Shown here piece after piece: positions 34,160 to 42,997 of a stretch of DNA of 64,000 nt (the first letter of the stretch is position 1; each line of letters begins with the position of its first letter). A program made the position numbers and the translations under genes. Source of the DNA: Candidatus Peribacteraceae bacterium (GTDB taxonomy: Bacteria > Patescibacteriota > Gracilibacteria > Peribacterales > Peribacteraceae); the NCBI GenBank assembly GCA_028703445.1, contig JAQVMW010000001.1, forward strand, positions 62,001 through 126,000, read 5' to 3'. The notes beneath the pieces are model-generated. The model saw only the letters and a list, made by a program, of their open reading frames with translations, was not told the origin of the DNA and did no database searches.

Positions 34160-34187
34160 TTGACATTGTATGTACAAAGAGTACAAT
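34160..34187 (+). promoter_or_regulatory. Toxin-antitoxin promoter, leaderless
   Basis: TTGACA (34160-34165), 16 nt, TACAAT (34182-34187), and the antitoxin ATG 6 nt later. The spacer holds TTGTATGTACAA, an inverted repeat that may be the operator. Confidence 0.8.
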
Positions 34188-34193
34188 GAATCC

Positions 34194-34466
34194 ATGACAA
34201 CCACTATTCAGGTGCGCACCAATCAGGCCACTAAAAAGACTGCTCAATTGATTCTGGAAAAACTGGGCTTGGATTTGAGCACCGCGATTAATATCTATTT
34301 GGTCCAGATTATTGAAAAACAAGGAATCCCTTTTGAGGTGGTGACGGAAAACGGCATGACTCCTGCCGAAGAGGAGAAAATTCTCAAAGAGCTCGCATGG
34401 GCAAAAAAACATGGGAAGAGATACGCATCCGCAAAAGCATTGCATGATGCTATATTGAAGGAATGA
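34194..34466 (+). CDS. RelB/DinJ-family antitoxin
   Basis: 90 aa. MTTTIQVRTNQATKKTAQLI is the ribbon-helix-helix start of DinJ-type antitoxins, followed by STAINIYLVQIIEKQGIPF, the conserved second helix. It binds the toxin and its own promoter. The stop overlaps the toxin start (ATGA). An upstream ATG in the same frame overlaps the promoter and is excluded. Confidence 0.9.
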   Translation: MTTTIQVRTNQATKKTAQLILEKLGLDLSTAINIYLVQIIEKQGIPFEVVTENGMTPAEEEKILKELAWAKKHGKRYASAKALHDAILKE

Positions 34467-34750
34467 AGAGATACGCAGTCGTGGCGACAAAGCAGTATAA
34501 GAAAGACTACAAGATTTTGTGTAGAACAGGACATGATCTACAGAAACTCGATCATGTCATCGACACCCTGGCTGCAGGGAAAGAGCTACAAGTGACGCAT
34601 CGTGATCATGCGCTCAAAGGCAAATTGCTCGGAACACGCGAGTGCCATATCGGTCCCGATTGGCTGCTTCGGTATGCGAAGGATGAGGATCGTCTGGTGC
34701 TCCTCTTGATTCAAACGGGTGATCACAGAAAGGTACTTGGAATCGAGTGA
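34463..34750 (+). CDS. YafQ-family mRNA interferase toxin
   Basis: 95 aa RelE/YafQ fold. Visible are FKKDYK-like YKKDYKILCRTGHDL, LKGKLLGTRECHIGPDWLLRY (YafQ hallmark) and the C-terminal QTGDHRKVLG, where the catalytic His normally stands. It cleaves mRNA on the ribosome. It is translationally coupled to the antitoxin by a 4-nt overlap. Confidence 0.92.
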   Translation: MKRYAVVATKQYKKDYKILCRTGHDLQKLDHVIDTLAAGKELQVTHRDHALKGKLLGTRECHIGPDWLLRYAKDEDRLVLLLIQTGDHRKVLGIE

Positions 34751-34812
34751 AGAAGGACGCCCCACCTCTGAGTGAACGCAAACAATTAGTTCCACCCATT
34801 TCGAATCCTTTC

Positions 34813-34851
34813 CACCGCACTTCGCTCCCCGTTGGGGAGCTTCGCGTGGTG
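34813..34851. repeat. Strong palindrome after the toxin gene
   Basis: CACCGCACTTCGCTCCCC pairs almost fully with GGGGAGCTTCGCGTGGTG around GTT. No T-tract follows. It may insulate the convergent units. Confidence 0.6.
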
Positions 34852-34907
34852 AATCATACCCGACTCGTGTCCATGACTTGAACAGGAAGAAATACCGTAT
34901 CCGTTCA

Positions 34908-35888
34908 CTACTCCTGCCTCACATAACTTTCGATCGCATTTCCTCCGATCCTGTCTCCTTCCGAAAGATACAGCCTCATGACATCCCCCACGCGAATAAT
35001 TTTTGGATCGCTGCCACGGTGAAAAATAGCTCTATCGGTGATGTGCCACTCCAAGCCGTCATTGGAGACAGCCTCGTAAATTCCGCTCCATGACCACCTC
35101 TTCCAAGACTTCAGGTCTTCCCATGGTGAAAAACCCGCGCCGAAATACATGTGATAGATACCATCCTCTTTGAACACGGTGCAGCTCTCCGCCCTCTGCA
35201 TGTACCGCAACGGTTCCTGTTCGTATTCGATCCTGACACCGGCCTCCAGACTCCAGTGCATGCCGTCCTCCGAATACAGACTGCGGATTCTCGACACCGG
35301 CCATGCCCAATGCTCCTGCGCGTACCGCTCAAAATCCACGGGCGTCAAACCGCCCTCGTCGAAATACATCCTGTATCCCTTATCGAGTTGCACAAGCTCG
35401 AAGTGAGACATCGTCCTAATTGTTTTCAGTTCCCCCTTTCCGGTGACAAGCAGGGGTGTCGCATGGACGGTGAAATGCAATCCGTCATCCGACGTCGCCA
35501 CCATGAACGCCTGTGCTCCGTTACCCATTCCTCTCTGAAAATAGAGCATCACCTTTCCGTCGCTCATCGGCAGAACGGCTGGCATGGCAGCCATATCGAT
35601 CCGCTTCCCTTCGAATTGCCAATATAATCCGTCGCAGGAACGATGACTGTATATGCTCATCTTTCCGTCTCCAGCAGGAGCGCCATGCGCATAGAGCCGG
35701 TAGCATCCATCGCGCAAGGGAATGATGTCCGGATTCTGGTTCGTGTCTTGTTCGCCTGAGACAACCGTTCCCTCTGCTTTCCAAACAGGAAAACCGAAGA
35801 ATGGATTGTAACCGGCACCGCGGAACAACACAAAAAACACCAGAGCAACGAATACTGCAAACGCAGATACTGTCATGCCTCTCTTCAT
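34908..35888 (-). CDS. Membrane-anchored five-bladed propeller, glycosidase-like
   Basis: 326 aa. An N-terminal anchor (SAFAVFVALVFFVLF) is followed by repeats of the type PDIIPLRDGCYRLYAHG, MPAVLPMSDGKVMLYFQ, HFELVQLDKGYRMYFDEGG, SCTVFKEDGIYHMYFGAG and KIIRVGDVMRLYLSE. This is the GH43/GH32-like beta-propeller pattern (DxxV...YRMYY). Catalytic acids cannot be assigned safely. It is probably an extracellular carbohydrate-binding or -cleaving protein. The start is ATG at 35888, because TACAAT (35897-35902) lies 8 nt upstream. Confidence 0.7.
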   Translation of the reverse strand: MKRGMTVSAFAVFVALVFFVLFRGAGYNPFFGFPVWKAEGTVVSGEQDTNQNPDIIPLRDGCYRLYAHGAPAGDGKMSIYSHRSCDGLYWQFEGKRIDMAAMPAVLPMSDGKVMLYFQRGMGNGAQAFMVATSDDGLHFTVHATPLLVTGKGELKTIRTMSHFELVQLDKGYRMYFDEGGLTPVDFERYAQEHWAWPVSRIRSLYSEDGMHWSLEAGVRIEYEQEPLRYMQRAESCTVFKEDGIYHMYFGAGFSPWEDLKSWKRWSWSGIYEAVSNDGLEWHITDRAIFHRGSDPKIIRVGDVMRLYLSEGDRIGGNAIESYVRQE

Positions 35889-35987
35889 AGACACGCATTG
35901 TAGACGCACTGAAATGTCCCCTCAAACGAGCGAATGTATGAGAGTGACCATGAATGCCGCTTCAGTTCTGCGCTATACTGCCTTTCG

Positions 35988-36995
35988 ATGCAGGACCGTT
36001 TCGATGCCATCATCATCGGCATGGGCCCCGCGGGACTGCAGTGCGCGCGGACACTCAAGAACACGGGCAAATCCGTCCTCATCATCGACCGGAAAACAGT
36101 GATCGGACCCAAGCCCTGCGGCGGAGGTTTGACGTACCAGGATGAACCCTTCGGGATTCCGGAGTCGATCTCGCGCCCCGCCTCCACCCATATCATCCGC
36201 ATCGGGAAGCATGAGACAACGATTCACCTCCACCATCCCCTGCGCTCCATCACGCGCCTTGATCTGGGGCAGTTCCTGCTCAAGGAAATCACGGGCGTGC
36301 CGAACATCAGCGTGCTCACGGACACGAAAGTGACGGAAATTCACAAAGACAGTGCCGTGACGGATAAAGGAACATTCAGCTTCAAAACACTCGTGGGCGC
36401 GGACGGGACCGACTCGATGGTGCGCCGCTTTCTGAAGCTCCCGAAGAAGATCACGCTCGGCTTCACGTTCGACATCCCCGTGAAAACGGACAAAGTCCTG
36501 TGGTACTTCAACCCGCCGGGACTGAAAACGGCGTACTTCTGGTTCTTCCCGAAGCAGGAGAACGTGACGAACGTGGGCGGATACTACGATCCGGACGAGA
36601 TATCGTTTGAGAAAGTTCTGGAGGAGTTCAAGGCGTTCATGACGGACATGGGATTCCCATTTTCGCTCGACCAACTGAAAGGCGCGCCGCTCGGCGTCCT
36701 GTACAAAGGGGTCGCATTCGGAAACATCTACCTCGCAGGCGAAGCTGCCGGCATGACCGAGGCGCTCACCGGCGAAGGCATCGCGTTCGCGCTCACGTCC
36801 GGGCAGGAAGTGGCAAAGCGCATCCTCGATCCGTCGTATCCCATGCCGGAATTGGAGCGCATCCTCGCCCTCAAGCGTCTTCGGGAGGGCATGCTGGCCC
36901 GCGCCCGCAAACATCCCCGTTTTCAGAAGTGGATCTTCCGGATGGGCGCCCGCATGCTCAAGAATTCCAAGTACCAGTTGCGCTTCGGGACGTAA
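35988..36995 (+). CDS. Geranylgeranyl-reductase-family FAD oxidoreductase
   Basis: 335 aa. FAD motif AIIIGMGPAGLQCARTL, the family motif KPCGGGLTYQD, GADGTDSMVRRFL and LAGEAAGMTEALTGEGIAFA are all present. These enzymes saturate isoprenoid chains or carry out related oxidations on lipids. The substrate here is unknown. TATACT (35974-35979) lies 8 nt before ATG 35988, so the longer open frame is excluded. Confidence 0.88.
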   Translation: MQDRFDAIIIGMGPAGLQCARTLKNTGKSVLIIDRKTVIGPKPCGGGLTYQDEPFGIPESISRPASTHIIRIGKHETTIHLHHPLRSITRLDLGQFLLKEITGVPNISVLTDTKVTEIHKDSAVTDKGTFSFKTLVGADGTDSMVRRFLKLPKKITLGFTFDIPVKTDKVLWYFNPPGLKTAYFWFFPKQENVTNVGGYYDPDEISFEKVLEEFKAFMTDMGFPFSLDQLKGAPLGVLYKGVAFGNIYLAGEAAGMTEALTGEGIAFALTSGQEVAKRILDPSYPMPELERILALKRLREGMLARARKHPRFQKWIFRMGARMLKNSKYQLRFGT

Positions 36996-37038
36996 TTGTT
37001 CCCTCTATTCCACGCTCATCGCTATCATGGAATGTACA

Positions 37039-37487
37039 ATGAAAAACTTACCCCTCTCTTTCGCGGCGGCCATGCTCGCATCACTCGCGTTCTCCGCCTG
37101 CCTTCCTGCTGCCGGAACACCCGATGATGGCGGGGCATCCTCCTCTCAGAGTTCCGAGACCAGTTCGACCGCGAGCGATATTTCCGTGCACAACCCGCCC
37201 CCAATGAAACCGTGCAAAGCCCGCTCACGGTGGAGGGCGAAGCTCGGGGAACGTGGTACTTCGAGGCCAGTTTCCCCGTGCGGTTACTGGATGCCGATGG
37301 AAACGAGATCGCGGCCGCACCCGCACAAGCTGAGAGCAACTGGATGACGACGGACTTCGTCCCCTTCAGAGTCACGCTGACATTCTCCGCGACTCCCGGG
37401 ACGACGGGCACGCTCGTGCTTCAGAAAGATAACCCGTCAGGCGATCCTGCGAAGACGCAGAGCGTACGTATTCCGGTGAAGTTCTAG
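37039..37487 (+). pseudogene. Lipoprotein with Gmad2-like Ig domain, frameshifted
   Basis: The first frame (start MKNLPLSFAAAMLASL) has a lipobox-like FSAC and a Ser-rich linker, and then goes out of frame. The second frame carries SPLTVEGEARGTWYFEASFP and GTTGTLVLQKDNPSGDP, a Gmad2-type immunoglobulin-like domain. The switch lies in the C-run CCCGCCCCC near 37195-37203; one base gained or lost would join both parts into about 149 residues. It is either a recent pseudogene or a sequencing error. Confidence 0.65.
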
Positions 37488-37554
37488 CCTCATTGTGTCT
37501 CGTAAGAGGAAAAAGCTCACGAGGCATCCTGCTGGGTTTCAGAGGTTCTGTCGA

Positions 37555-37899
37555 TCATCCTTGAGCCGTTTCCGGCCCACGATGATTTCCATTCGCGCTT
37601 CTCTCTCTATAGAACGCACGCAGTTTTCCCATATCCGTAGCAAGATCCTGCGCAATTGCCTGAGGGAAAGGACCCGTTGCATACGTGAGCCTGCGCACCT
37701 CCTGTGTAATCTCAATGATATTCGCGGGCACAGGACTCCCGCGCAATCCTTCACGTTCATAGCAGGCCCGCTGCAGCCGATCCAGCTCACTGGCAAGCTC
37801 CGTTGCATCGGCGGGTAATCCTTCGGGCCATGAGTCGGTAGCAGGCAGGGAAGGCGGTTCACCCTCTTCGGAAACGCGGAGTGCTTCGGCGGTCGACAT
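37555..37899 (-). CDS. Small helical protein, unknown function
   Basis: 114 aa, MSTAEALRVSEEGEPPSL, then mainly helical (ELASELDRLQRACYEREG, IIEITQEVRRLTYA). No signal peptide or membrane segment. A TTGACG-17 nt-TAGAAC promoter can be read upstream on the minus strand (37934-37962). No family is recognised. Confidence 0.5.
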   Translation of the reverse strand: MSTAEALRVSEEGEPPSLPATDSWPEGLPADATELASELDRLQRACYEREGLRGSPVPANIIEITQEVRRLTYATGPFPQAIAQDLATDMGKLRAFYRERSANGNHRGPETAQG

Positions 37900-38215
37900 A
37901 GGTGAGGAAGGAAAAAAGGGAAAAGATACTCTGTTCTAGTCACTGCTGCGCGCGCCGTCAACAAGCGTTCCACGTCACAAAACGACACTGTTTGATTTTC
38001 CGACAACACAAGACGTTCCACGCACAGCCCTTACGGTAGCGGAACCTACAGAAGAACACCGCGCGCATGCAACACTGTTCACCTGCGTTACATCTTGCGG
38101 ACTCCTCAACGTATGACCCGATGGTTTTTTTGAACGGCACAGCGATGCTCACCTGAGCATCACGGGCACAATGGAAAAACCGGCCACAACGGAGGTTCAG
38201 AGACGCACCCGGGCA
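37900..38215. other. Gene-poor gap between two minus-strand genes
   Basis: Only the presumed promoter of the 114-aa gene and a palindrome GATGCTCACCTGAGCATC at about 38147-38164 are seen. The palindrome may end the histidine-kinase transcript, but it has no T-tract. Confidence 0.45.
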
Positions 38216-39661
38216 TCACTGCACCACAGGCAGTGAAAAAGTGATCGTCGTCCCCTTCCCCTCCACAGAGCGCACCGCAATCTTCCCGCCGAAACGCTCG
38301 ATGATGCCTTTGGCGATGTACAGACCCACTCCTGTTCCATTGGGATCGTATTTGCCCGCGTTGGAACCGCGGCTGAAGCGTTCGAAGACACGCGGGAGAT
38401 CCTCGGATGAAATTCCTGCGCCCTGGTCGGATACCTGCACTTCCACCAGTTTGTTATGTCGGTGGACACGCATGCTCACTACACCATTCTGGGGTGAATA
38501 GACCATCGCATTATCCAGGAGCTCCCGGAGCACTCCCGCGAGCAGCCGGCGATCCAGGTGCAACAGGACATCCTCCGGCATGTCCACTCGTACCTGCTGG
38601 GCACGCTTGGACAAACGGGACTGGATTCCGGCAACGGTTTCGTCGATGACGCTCTTGAACGAGACACGCTCCTCCGCCACCTGCATGCTTCCCTCCTGAA
38701 TGCGGTCCGCCGCCAGGAGGACTTCCGTCACATGATCGAGGCGCGAGACGCCGTCTTCCATGATGAGCGTGTTCTCCTGTACTTCCGCCCGCGCCGATTC
38801 CGGCAGGTGCGGCAACATCTCCTGCAAAGACTCGACCCCCCATTTAAAGATCGTGAGCGGAGTGCCCACCTGGTGCAGGATGAGCTGCAGAAGCCAGCGC
38901 CGCTCCGCATCAAGATGATTCATCTCCTCCGCGCGATTGCGGAGGACAAAGCCCATCACTGAAAACGTGACCAGAATCCCGCCCAGCAGCACAAGCAGCA
39001 TAGCCTGCATCGAAAAAATGCTCTGCAGAATAGCAGCGTAATCCTCAGCCATCATGTCGAGTCCGAGCACGGCTACCGCCTGTCCGTTGCCGTCGTAGAT
39101 CGGCGCATAGCCCGAGAGCGAGTGCCCCCACTGATCCAGTGTGATCTCTTTGTCTGTCGTGGGAGTCAAAAACGCCTCCGACTGAAGCGCCGGCATATCC
39201 ACAATGGAATACACATCCCCCGGTAAGCCCGGCTCCTCCGAAGAATCAATCGTTCCGTTCTTATTGAAATCGAGTTCTGCAATGGAGCTGAGCGCATCGG
39301 CATCCACTACGAATTCCAGCATGTTCGGATTTTCCGTACGGCGCATGATGTAGGCGAAACGAATCTGCGGCATGCGCGCACGAATATCCTTGAGCCGCCA
39401 GACGAGCGCCCCAAATTCCGGAGATTGCATATCGGCCTGTGTATGAATGGATTGCAATTCCTCTCCGGTAAAATTCATTGCGGCAATGGCCGCTTCGTTG
39501 CGCAAACGATCCTTTACGAGGTGGTCGATGATCCCTCGGCTATGCAGGAAGAAGAAGATGCACGCTCCCGCGATCACCGCCAGAGAAACCCCAAGGAACA
39601 GAACGATCTTCCATGACAACAGGGCCGAAGAGCGCCGTACGGGAGGTGTGGAGAAGTTCAT
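38216..39661 (-). CDS. Orphan sensor histidine kinase
   Basis: 481 aa. Membrane helices near residues 15-40 and about 235-260 (IVLFLGVSLAVIAGACIFFF; MLLVLLGGILVTFSVMGFVL) enclose an extracytoplasmic sensor domain of about 195 residues. The H-box is LQLILHQVGTPLTIFKWG, with HQVGTPL instead of HELRTPL. N-box LLDNAMVYSP, G1 VSDQGAGIS, F-box VFERFSRG and G2 GTGVGLYIAKG are intact. No response regulator is next to it. TATAAT lies 15 nt before the ATG, and the longer frame overlaps it. Confidence 0.9.
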   Translation of the reverse strand: MNFSTPPVRRSSALLSWKIVLFLGVSLAVIAGACIFFFLHSRGIIDHLVKDRLRNEAAIAAMNFTGEELQSIHTQADMQSPEFGALVWRLKDIRARMPQIRFAYIMRRTENPNMLEFVVDADALSSIAELDFNKNGTIDSSEEPGLPGDVYSIVDMPALQSEAFLTPTTDKEITLDQWGHSLSGYAPIYDGNGQAVAVLGLDMMAEDYAAILQSIFSMQAMLLVLLGGILVTFSVMGFVLRNRAEEMNHLDAERRWLLQLILHQVGTPLTIFKWGVESLQEMLPHLPESARAEVQENTLIMEDGVSRLDHVTEVLLAADRIQEGSMQVAEERVSFKSVIDETVAGIQSRLSKRAQQVRVDMPEDVLLHLDRRLLAGVLRELLDNAMVYSPQNGVVSMRVHRHNKLVEVQVSDQGAGISSEDLPRVFERFSRGSNAGKYDPNGTGVGLYIAKGIIERFGGKIAVRSVEGKGTTITFSLPVVQ

Positions 39662-39802
39662 ATGTGTATTGCGCTTATTATAGCAAAAAACTGCCATTTT
39701 TGCCATAGCAACGCAGCCGTGAAAACACCATCCATGCACTCAAGAAAAATCTTCAAATACCAGATGCGCCGAGACAACAATCTTCTGATATCCTTGCCCC
39801 AC

Positions 39803-41659
39803 ATGCGACCAACAAGCACCGATGATATTCGAAAGGCGTACTTGGACTTCTTCAAAAAAGAAGGGCATGCCGTGATCCCGGGAGCTTCGTTGATCCCGGA
39901 GAATGATCCCACCGTGCTCTTCACCACGGCCGGCATGCACCCGCTCGTGCCCTACCTGCTCGGCGAAACGCACCCCGCGGGGCACCGCCTGTGCGACGTG
40001 CAAAAGTGCATCCGCACGCAGGACATCGACGAGGTGGGCGATGCGTCGCACCTGACCTTCTTCGAGATGCTGGGCAACTGGAGTCTCGGCGACTACTTCA
40101 AAGAGGGAGCGATCACGATGAGCTTCACGTTCCTCACTGAAGTTCTCAAGATCCCCGTTGAGATGCTGTCTGTCACATGTTTTGGAGGAGACGACCGTTT
40201 TCCGGCGCTTCCGCGTGACGCTGAAGCAGCGGAAATTTGGAAGAAAATCGGTATCCCGCAAGAGCGCATCGCTTTCATGAAAGGAGGCGTAAAGGAGAGC
40301 AAGCAGAACTGGTGGGGACCCGCGGGTCAGACCGGCCCCTGCGGCCCCGACACCGAGATGTTCTACTGGATCGGAAAAGGAGAGCCGAAAGGAAATCCCG
40401 CGACGCACGAGGATGAATGGCTCGAAATTTGGAATGATGTTTTCATGCAGTACAACAAGAAAACAGATGGCACGTTCGAACCCCTGAAACAACAGAACGT
40501 GGATACGGGCATGGGGCTGGAGCGCGCGGCGAAAGTACTGCAGAACGTTTCGAGCGTGTACGAGACGGACCGGATGAAACCGATCCTGGACCGCGTGATG
40601 GAAATGGCCGACCACAGGGATGAGCGGCATCTGCGCATCATCGTGGATCACCTCAAGGCAGCGACGTTCATTATTGCGGACGGCGTCCTGCCCTCGAACG
40701 TGGATCAGGGCTACATCCTGCGACGCCTCGTCCGCCGTGCCATTCGCTCCGCGCGCCAACTTAAAGTAGAGCACGACGGCACGTTCACGCCCAAAGTGGC
40801 AGAGGCAGTAATCGCGCAGTACGGCCACGTGTACGCAAAATTGAAGGAACGACAACCTGAAATCCTGGATGCTCTGAAGCGGGAGGAGGAGCAATTCGGC
40901 AGGACGCTTAAGGAAGGGATGAAACAGTTCGAGCGTGCAGTACAAGAAACAGGAACACAAATGGACGGTACGACCGTCTTCCACCTCTACGACACGTACG
41001 GCTTTCCGCTGGAACTCACAAAGGAGCTCGCGCAGGAAAAGGGGCTCACCGTGGATGAGAAAGGATTCAGGACGAAATTTGAGGAGCATCAGGCGCTCTC
41101 GCGTGCCGGAGCGGAGGCCAAGTTCAAGGGAGGATTACAGGATCACAGTGGTGAGACCACCAAGCTCCACACGGCGACCCACCTGCTCGACACGGCGCTG
41201 CGCACGGTGTTGGGTACGCATGTTTTTCAGAAAGGATCGAACATTACGGCGGAGCGGCTGCGGTTCGACTTCAATCATCCGGATAAAATGACGCCCGAAC
41301 AGATCAAAGAAGTGGAGAAACTGGTGAACGGCGCGATTGCGGCCGACCTGCCGGTGACGTATCACGTCACGACTGTGGAGGGCGCGAAGAAGGAAGGTGC
41401 GATCGGCGTCTTCGATGCGCGGTACGGGGCGGAAGTGAAGGTGTATCGGGTGGGCCCTTCGACAAGCTCAGGGCGAGACGAATGGTCTGCGAGACCATTC
41501 AGTCTCGAAATCTGCGGTGGCCCGCACGTGGCCCGCACCGGATTCTTGGGGAGCTTCAAGATTTTGAAAGAGGAAAGCTCCTCGGCAGGCGTGCGGCGGA
41601 TTAAGGCAGTGCTCGAAGGAGGCGCAAAGGAAATCACTGTGGCGCAGGAGGAGAGGTGA
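39803..41659 (+). CDS. alaS: Alanyl-tRNA synthetase without C-Ala domain
   Basis: Charges tRNA-Ala. Class II motifs are in VIPGASLIPENDPTVLFTTA and FFEMLGNWSLGDYF. The editing domain has HTATHLL and the zinc motif CGGPH. The protein is 618 aa against about 875 normally: it ends after the editing domain (SAGVRRIKAVL), as often seen in reduced bacteria. About 14 residues (GPSTSSGRDEWSARP) before SLEICGGPH come from an in-frame palindrome. The start is MRPTSTDDIRKAYLDFF; 47 upstream codons are dismissed by homology. Confidence 0.95.
   Translation: MRPTSTDDIRKAYLDFFKKEGHAVIPGASLIPENDPTVLFTTAGMHPLVPYLLGETHPAGHRLCDVQKCIRTQDIDEVGDASHLTFFEMLGNWSLGDYFKEGAITMSFTFLTEVLKIPVEMLSVTCFGGDDRFPALPRDAEAAEIWKKIGIPQERIAFMKGGVKESKQNWWGPAGQTGPCGPDTEMFYWIGKGEPKGNPATHEDEWLEIWNDVFMQYNKKTDGTFEPLKQQNVDTGMGLERAAKVLQNVSSVYETDRMKPILDRVMEMADHRDERHLRIIVDHLKAATFIIADGVLPSNVDQGYILRRLVRRAIRSARQLKVEHDGTFTPKVAEAVIAQYGHVYAKLKERQPEILDALKREEEQFGRTLKEGMKQFERAVQETGTQMDGTTVFHLYDTYGFPLELTKELAQEKGLTVDEKGFRTKFEEHQALSRAGAEAKFKGGLQDHSGETTKLHTATHLLDTALRTVLGTHVFQKGSNITAERLRFDFNHPDKMTPEQIKEVEKLVNGAIAADLPVTYHVTTVEGAKKEGAIGVFDARYGAEVKVYRVGPSTSSGRDEWSARPFSLEICGGPHVARTGFLGSFKILKEESSSAGVRRIKAVLEGGAKEITVAQEER
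41455..41500 (+). repeat. Palindromes in frame inside alaS
   Basis: CCCTTCGACAAGCTCAGGG (41455-41473), a member of the dispersed palindrome family, is followed by a perfect hairpin GAATGGTC-TGCGA-GACCATTC (41480-41500). Together they add about 14 codons without breaking the gene. Confidence 0.8.
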
Positions 41660-41716
41660 TTCCTGTCTCACCCCCCTGACCTCGTCATCCTGAATGGGCG
41701 TGAAAACAGAAAGAGT

Positions 41717-41770
41717 GCGCCCCTCTCCCGTTGACATGCGGTGCGGGTGAGGAGAGGGGTTGGGGATGAG
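41717..41770. repeat. GC-rich hairpin of the CCCCTCTCC family
   Basis: CCCCTCTCC, a short spacer with GCGGTGCGGGTGAG, then GGAGAGGGGTTGGGG. It is related to the hairpins at 3608-3702 and in ribE, and lies after alaS. Confidence 0.6.
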
Positions 41771-41809
41771 ACAAAGCCAGCAAATGCTGTACTATGATTC
41801 TAATCCTCC

Positions 41810-42997
41810 ATGCGTCTCCTTCGTCCCCTCCTCTTCGCCCTCCTCCTCACGCTGCCCTTTGCCGCCGAAGCGGAGCAGCAAACCATGCTGAGTCTGGGCG
41901 ACCGCACCGAACAGGCACAGTGGAACACCATCGGGCTCCCGCCAGTGACATCTCTCTCGAACGGTATCCGCATCGTAACATCGCAGAAAGGGACGCTCTC
42001 CCGCCCCCTCGCTCTCTCCTACGGCATCGACATGGTGACCGTTTACTACACGAGTCCCCGTGGGGCATCCCTCTCGTTCATCTGGCGTAGTCAAGACAGC
42101 CCGGCCGGCAAGTACCTGCAGATTCCCATCACACTCCGGCCGAGTACGGTTTCCACATCGATCATCGTGGACTTGAGCGCAATCGGAGGGTGGGATCCAA
42201 GAGCCAGCGCCATCGGTTTCCAGATCCCAGCCGCTACCGACATCACCTTCCATGGCATCGAACTACAGGGCTGGAGCACCGGGGAACAAGTGGTTGAAGC
42301 TGTGAAGTGCTTCTGGACCTTCGACGGACTCAAAGCCTACAGCATCAATTTCTTCTGGGGCCCCCTGCTCTGTTCCACTCCGGTCTCCCGTGCGAATCTT
42401 TACAGGAACCAGCCGCCCATCGCCCACTCCGGCATGCGCGTGATCTATGTGCTCCTGATTCTCGGCACAGCAAGTCTGGCCATCCGCGCATGGCTGCAAC
42501 CCGACGGGAGGCGCGGGAGGAGAATCCTCTTTGGGACGGCAGCGCTCTTCTCCATTTTCTGGATCGTGCTCGATATCCGTATGGGAGCGGAGTTCATCGC
42601 TACATGGACGTACGACGTGCGCTCGTACCTCCGGGAGCCCGTGGGCAAGCGCACGTTCCGCACCATCAACTTCCTTCCCGATTTCGCCGCAGCGGCCCGC
42701 GGGATTCTGGCCGACCAGCCGCGCTACGTTCTGCTCGCGCCCACCACCGACACCTTCATGAACTTCATGCGCTACCAGACATATCCGAGCCTGCCCGTGA
42801 CTCCGGCGGACGGATCGGGGACGACGATCTGGCTTGTCTACGAGCGGCCAGATCTCTCGATCGGCTCCGGCGGACAGATCATGGAGGATGGTCTGCCGAT
42901 CTCCCCACCCGGGCAGATCATTCATGAATTCATGAAAGGAACCTTCGTCTTCCGGACACTGCCGTTCACTTCCCCAACGTCCACGAAACAACCATGA
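41810..42997 (+). CDS. Exported membrane-anchored protein, partner of the next gene
   Basis: 395 aa. A signal peptide (MRLLRPLLFALLLTLPFAAE) is followed by a beta-rich extracellular part (about 20-205) and two membrane helices (VIYVLLILGTASLAIRAWL; FGTAALFSIFWIVLDI), then a second outside domain. The stop overlaps the next start (ATGATG), so both are translationally coupled. No family is recognised; a role in surface polysaccharide or lipid assembly with the next gene is inferred from context. Confidence 0.7.
   Translation: MRLLRPLLFALLLTLPFAAEAEQQTMLSLGDRTEQAQWNTIGLPPVTSLSNGIRIVTSQKGTLSRPLALSYGIDMVTVYYTSPRGASLSFIWRSQDSPAGKYLQIPITLRPSTVSTSIIVDLSAIGGWDPRASAIGFQIPAATDITFHGIELQGWSTGEQVVEAVKCFWTFDGLKAYSINFFWGPLLCSTPVSRANLYRNQPPIAHSGMRVIYVLLILGTASLAIRAWLQPDGRRGRRILFGTAALFSIFWIVLDIRMGAEFIATWTYDVRSYLREPVGKRTFRTINFLPDFAAAARGILADQPRYVLLAPTTDTFMNFMRYQTYPSLPVTPADGSGTTIWLVYERPDLSIGSGGQIMEDGLPISPPGQIIHEFMKGTFVFRTLPFTSPTSTKQP

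Noticed and set aside
37958-38152. 64-codon Cys-rich minus-strand frame in the gap before the 114-aa gene
   Set aside because: No promoter or similarity, and it spans the palindrome at 38147. It is probably chance.
38147-38164. Intrinsic terminator of the histidine kinase
   Set aside because: The stem is good, but neither strand has a T-tract after it.
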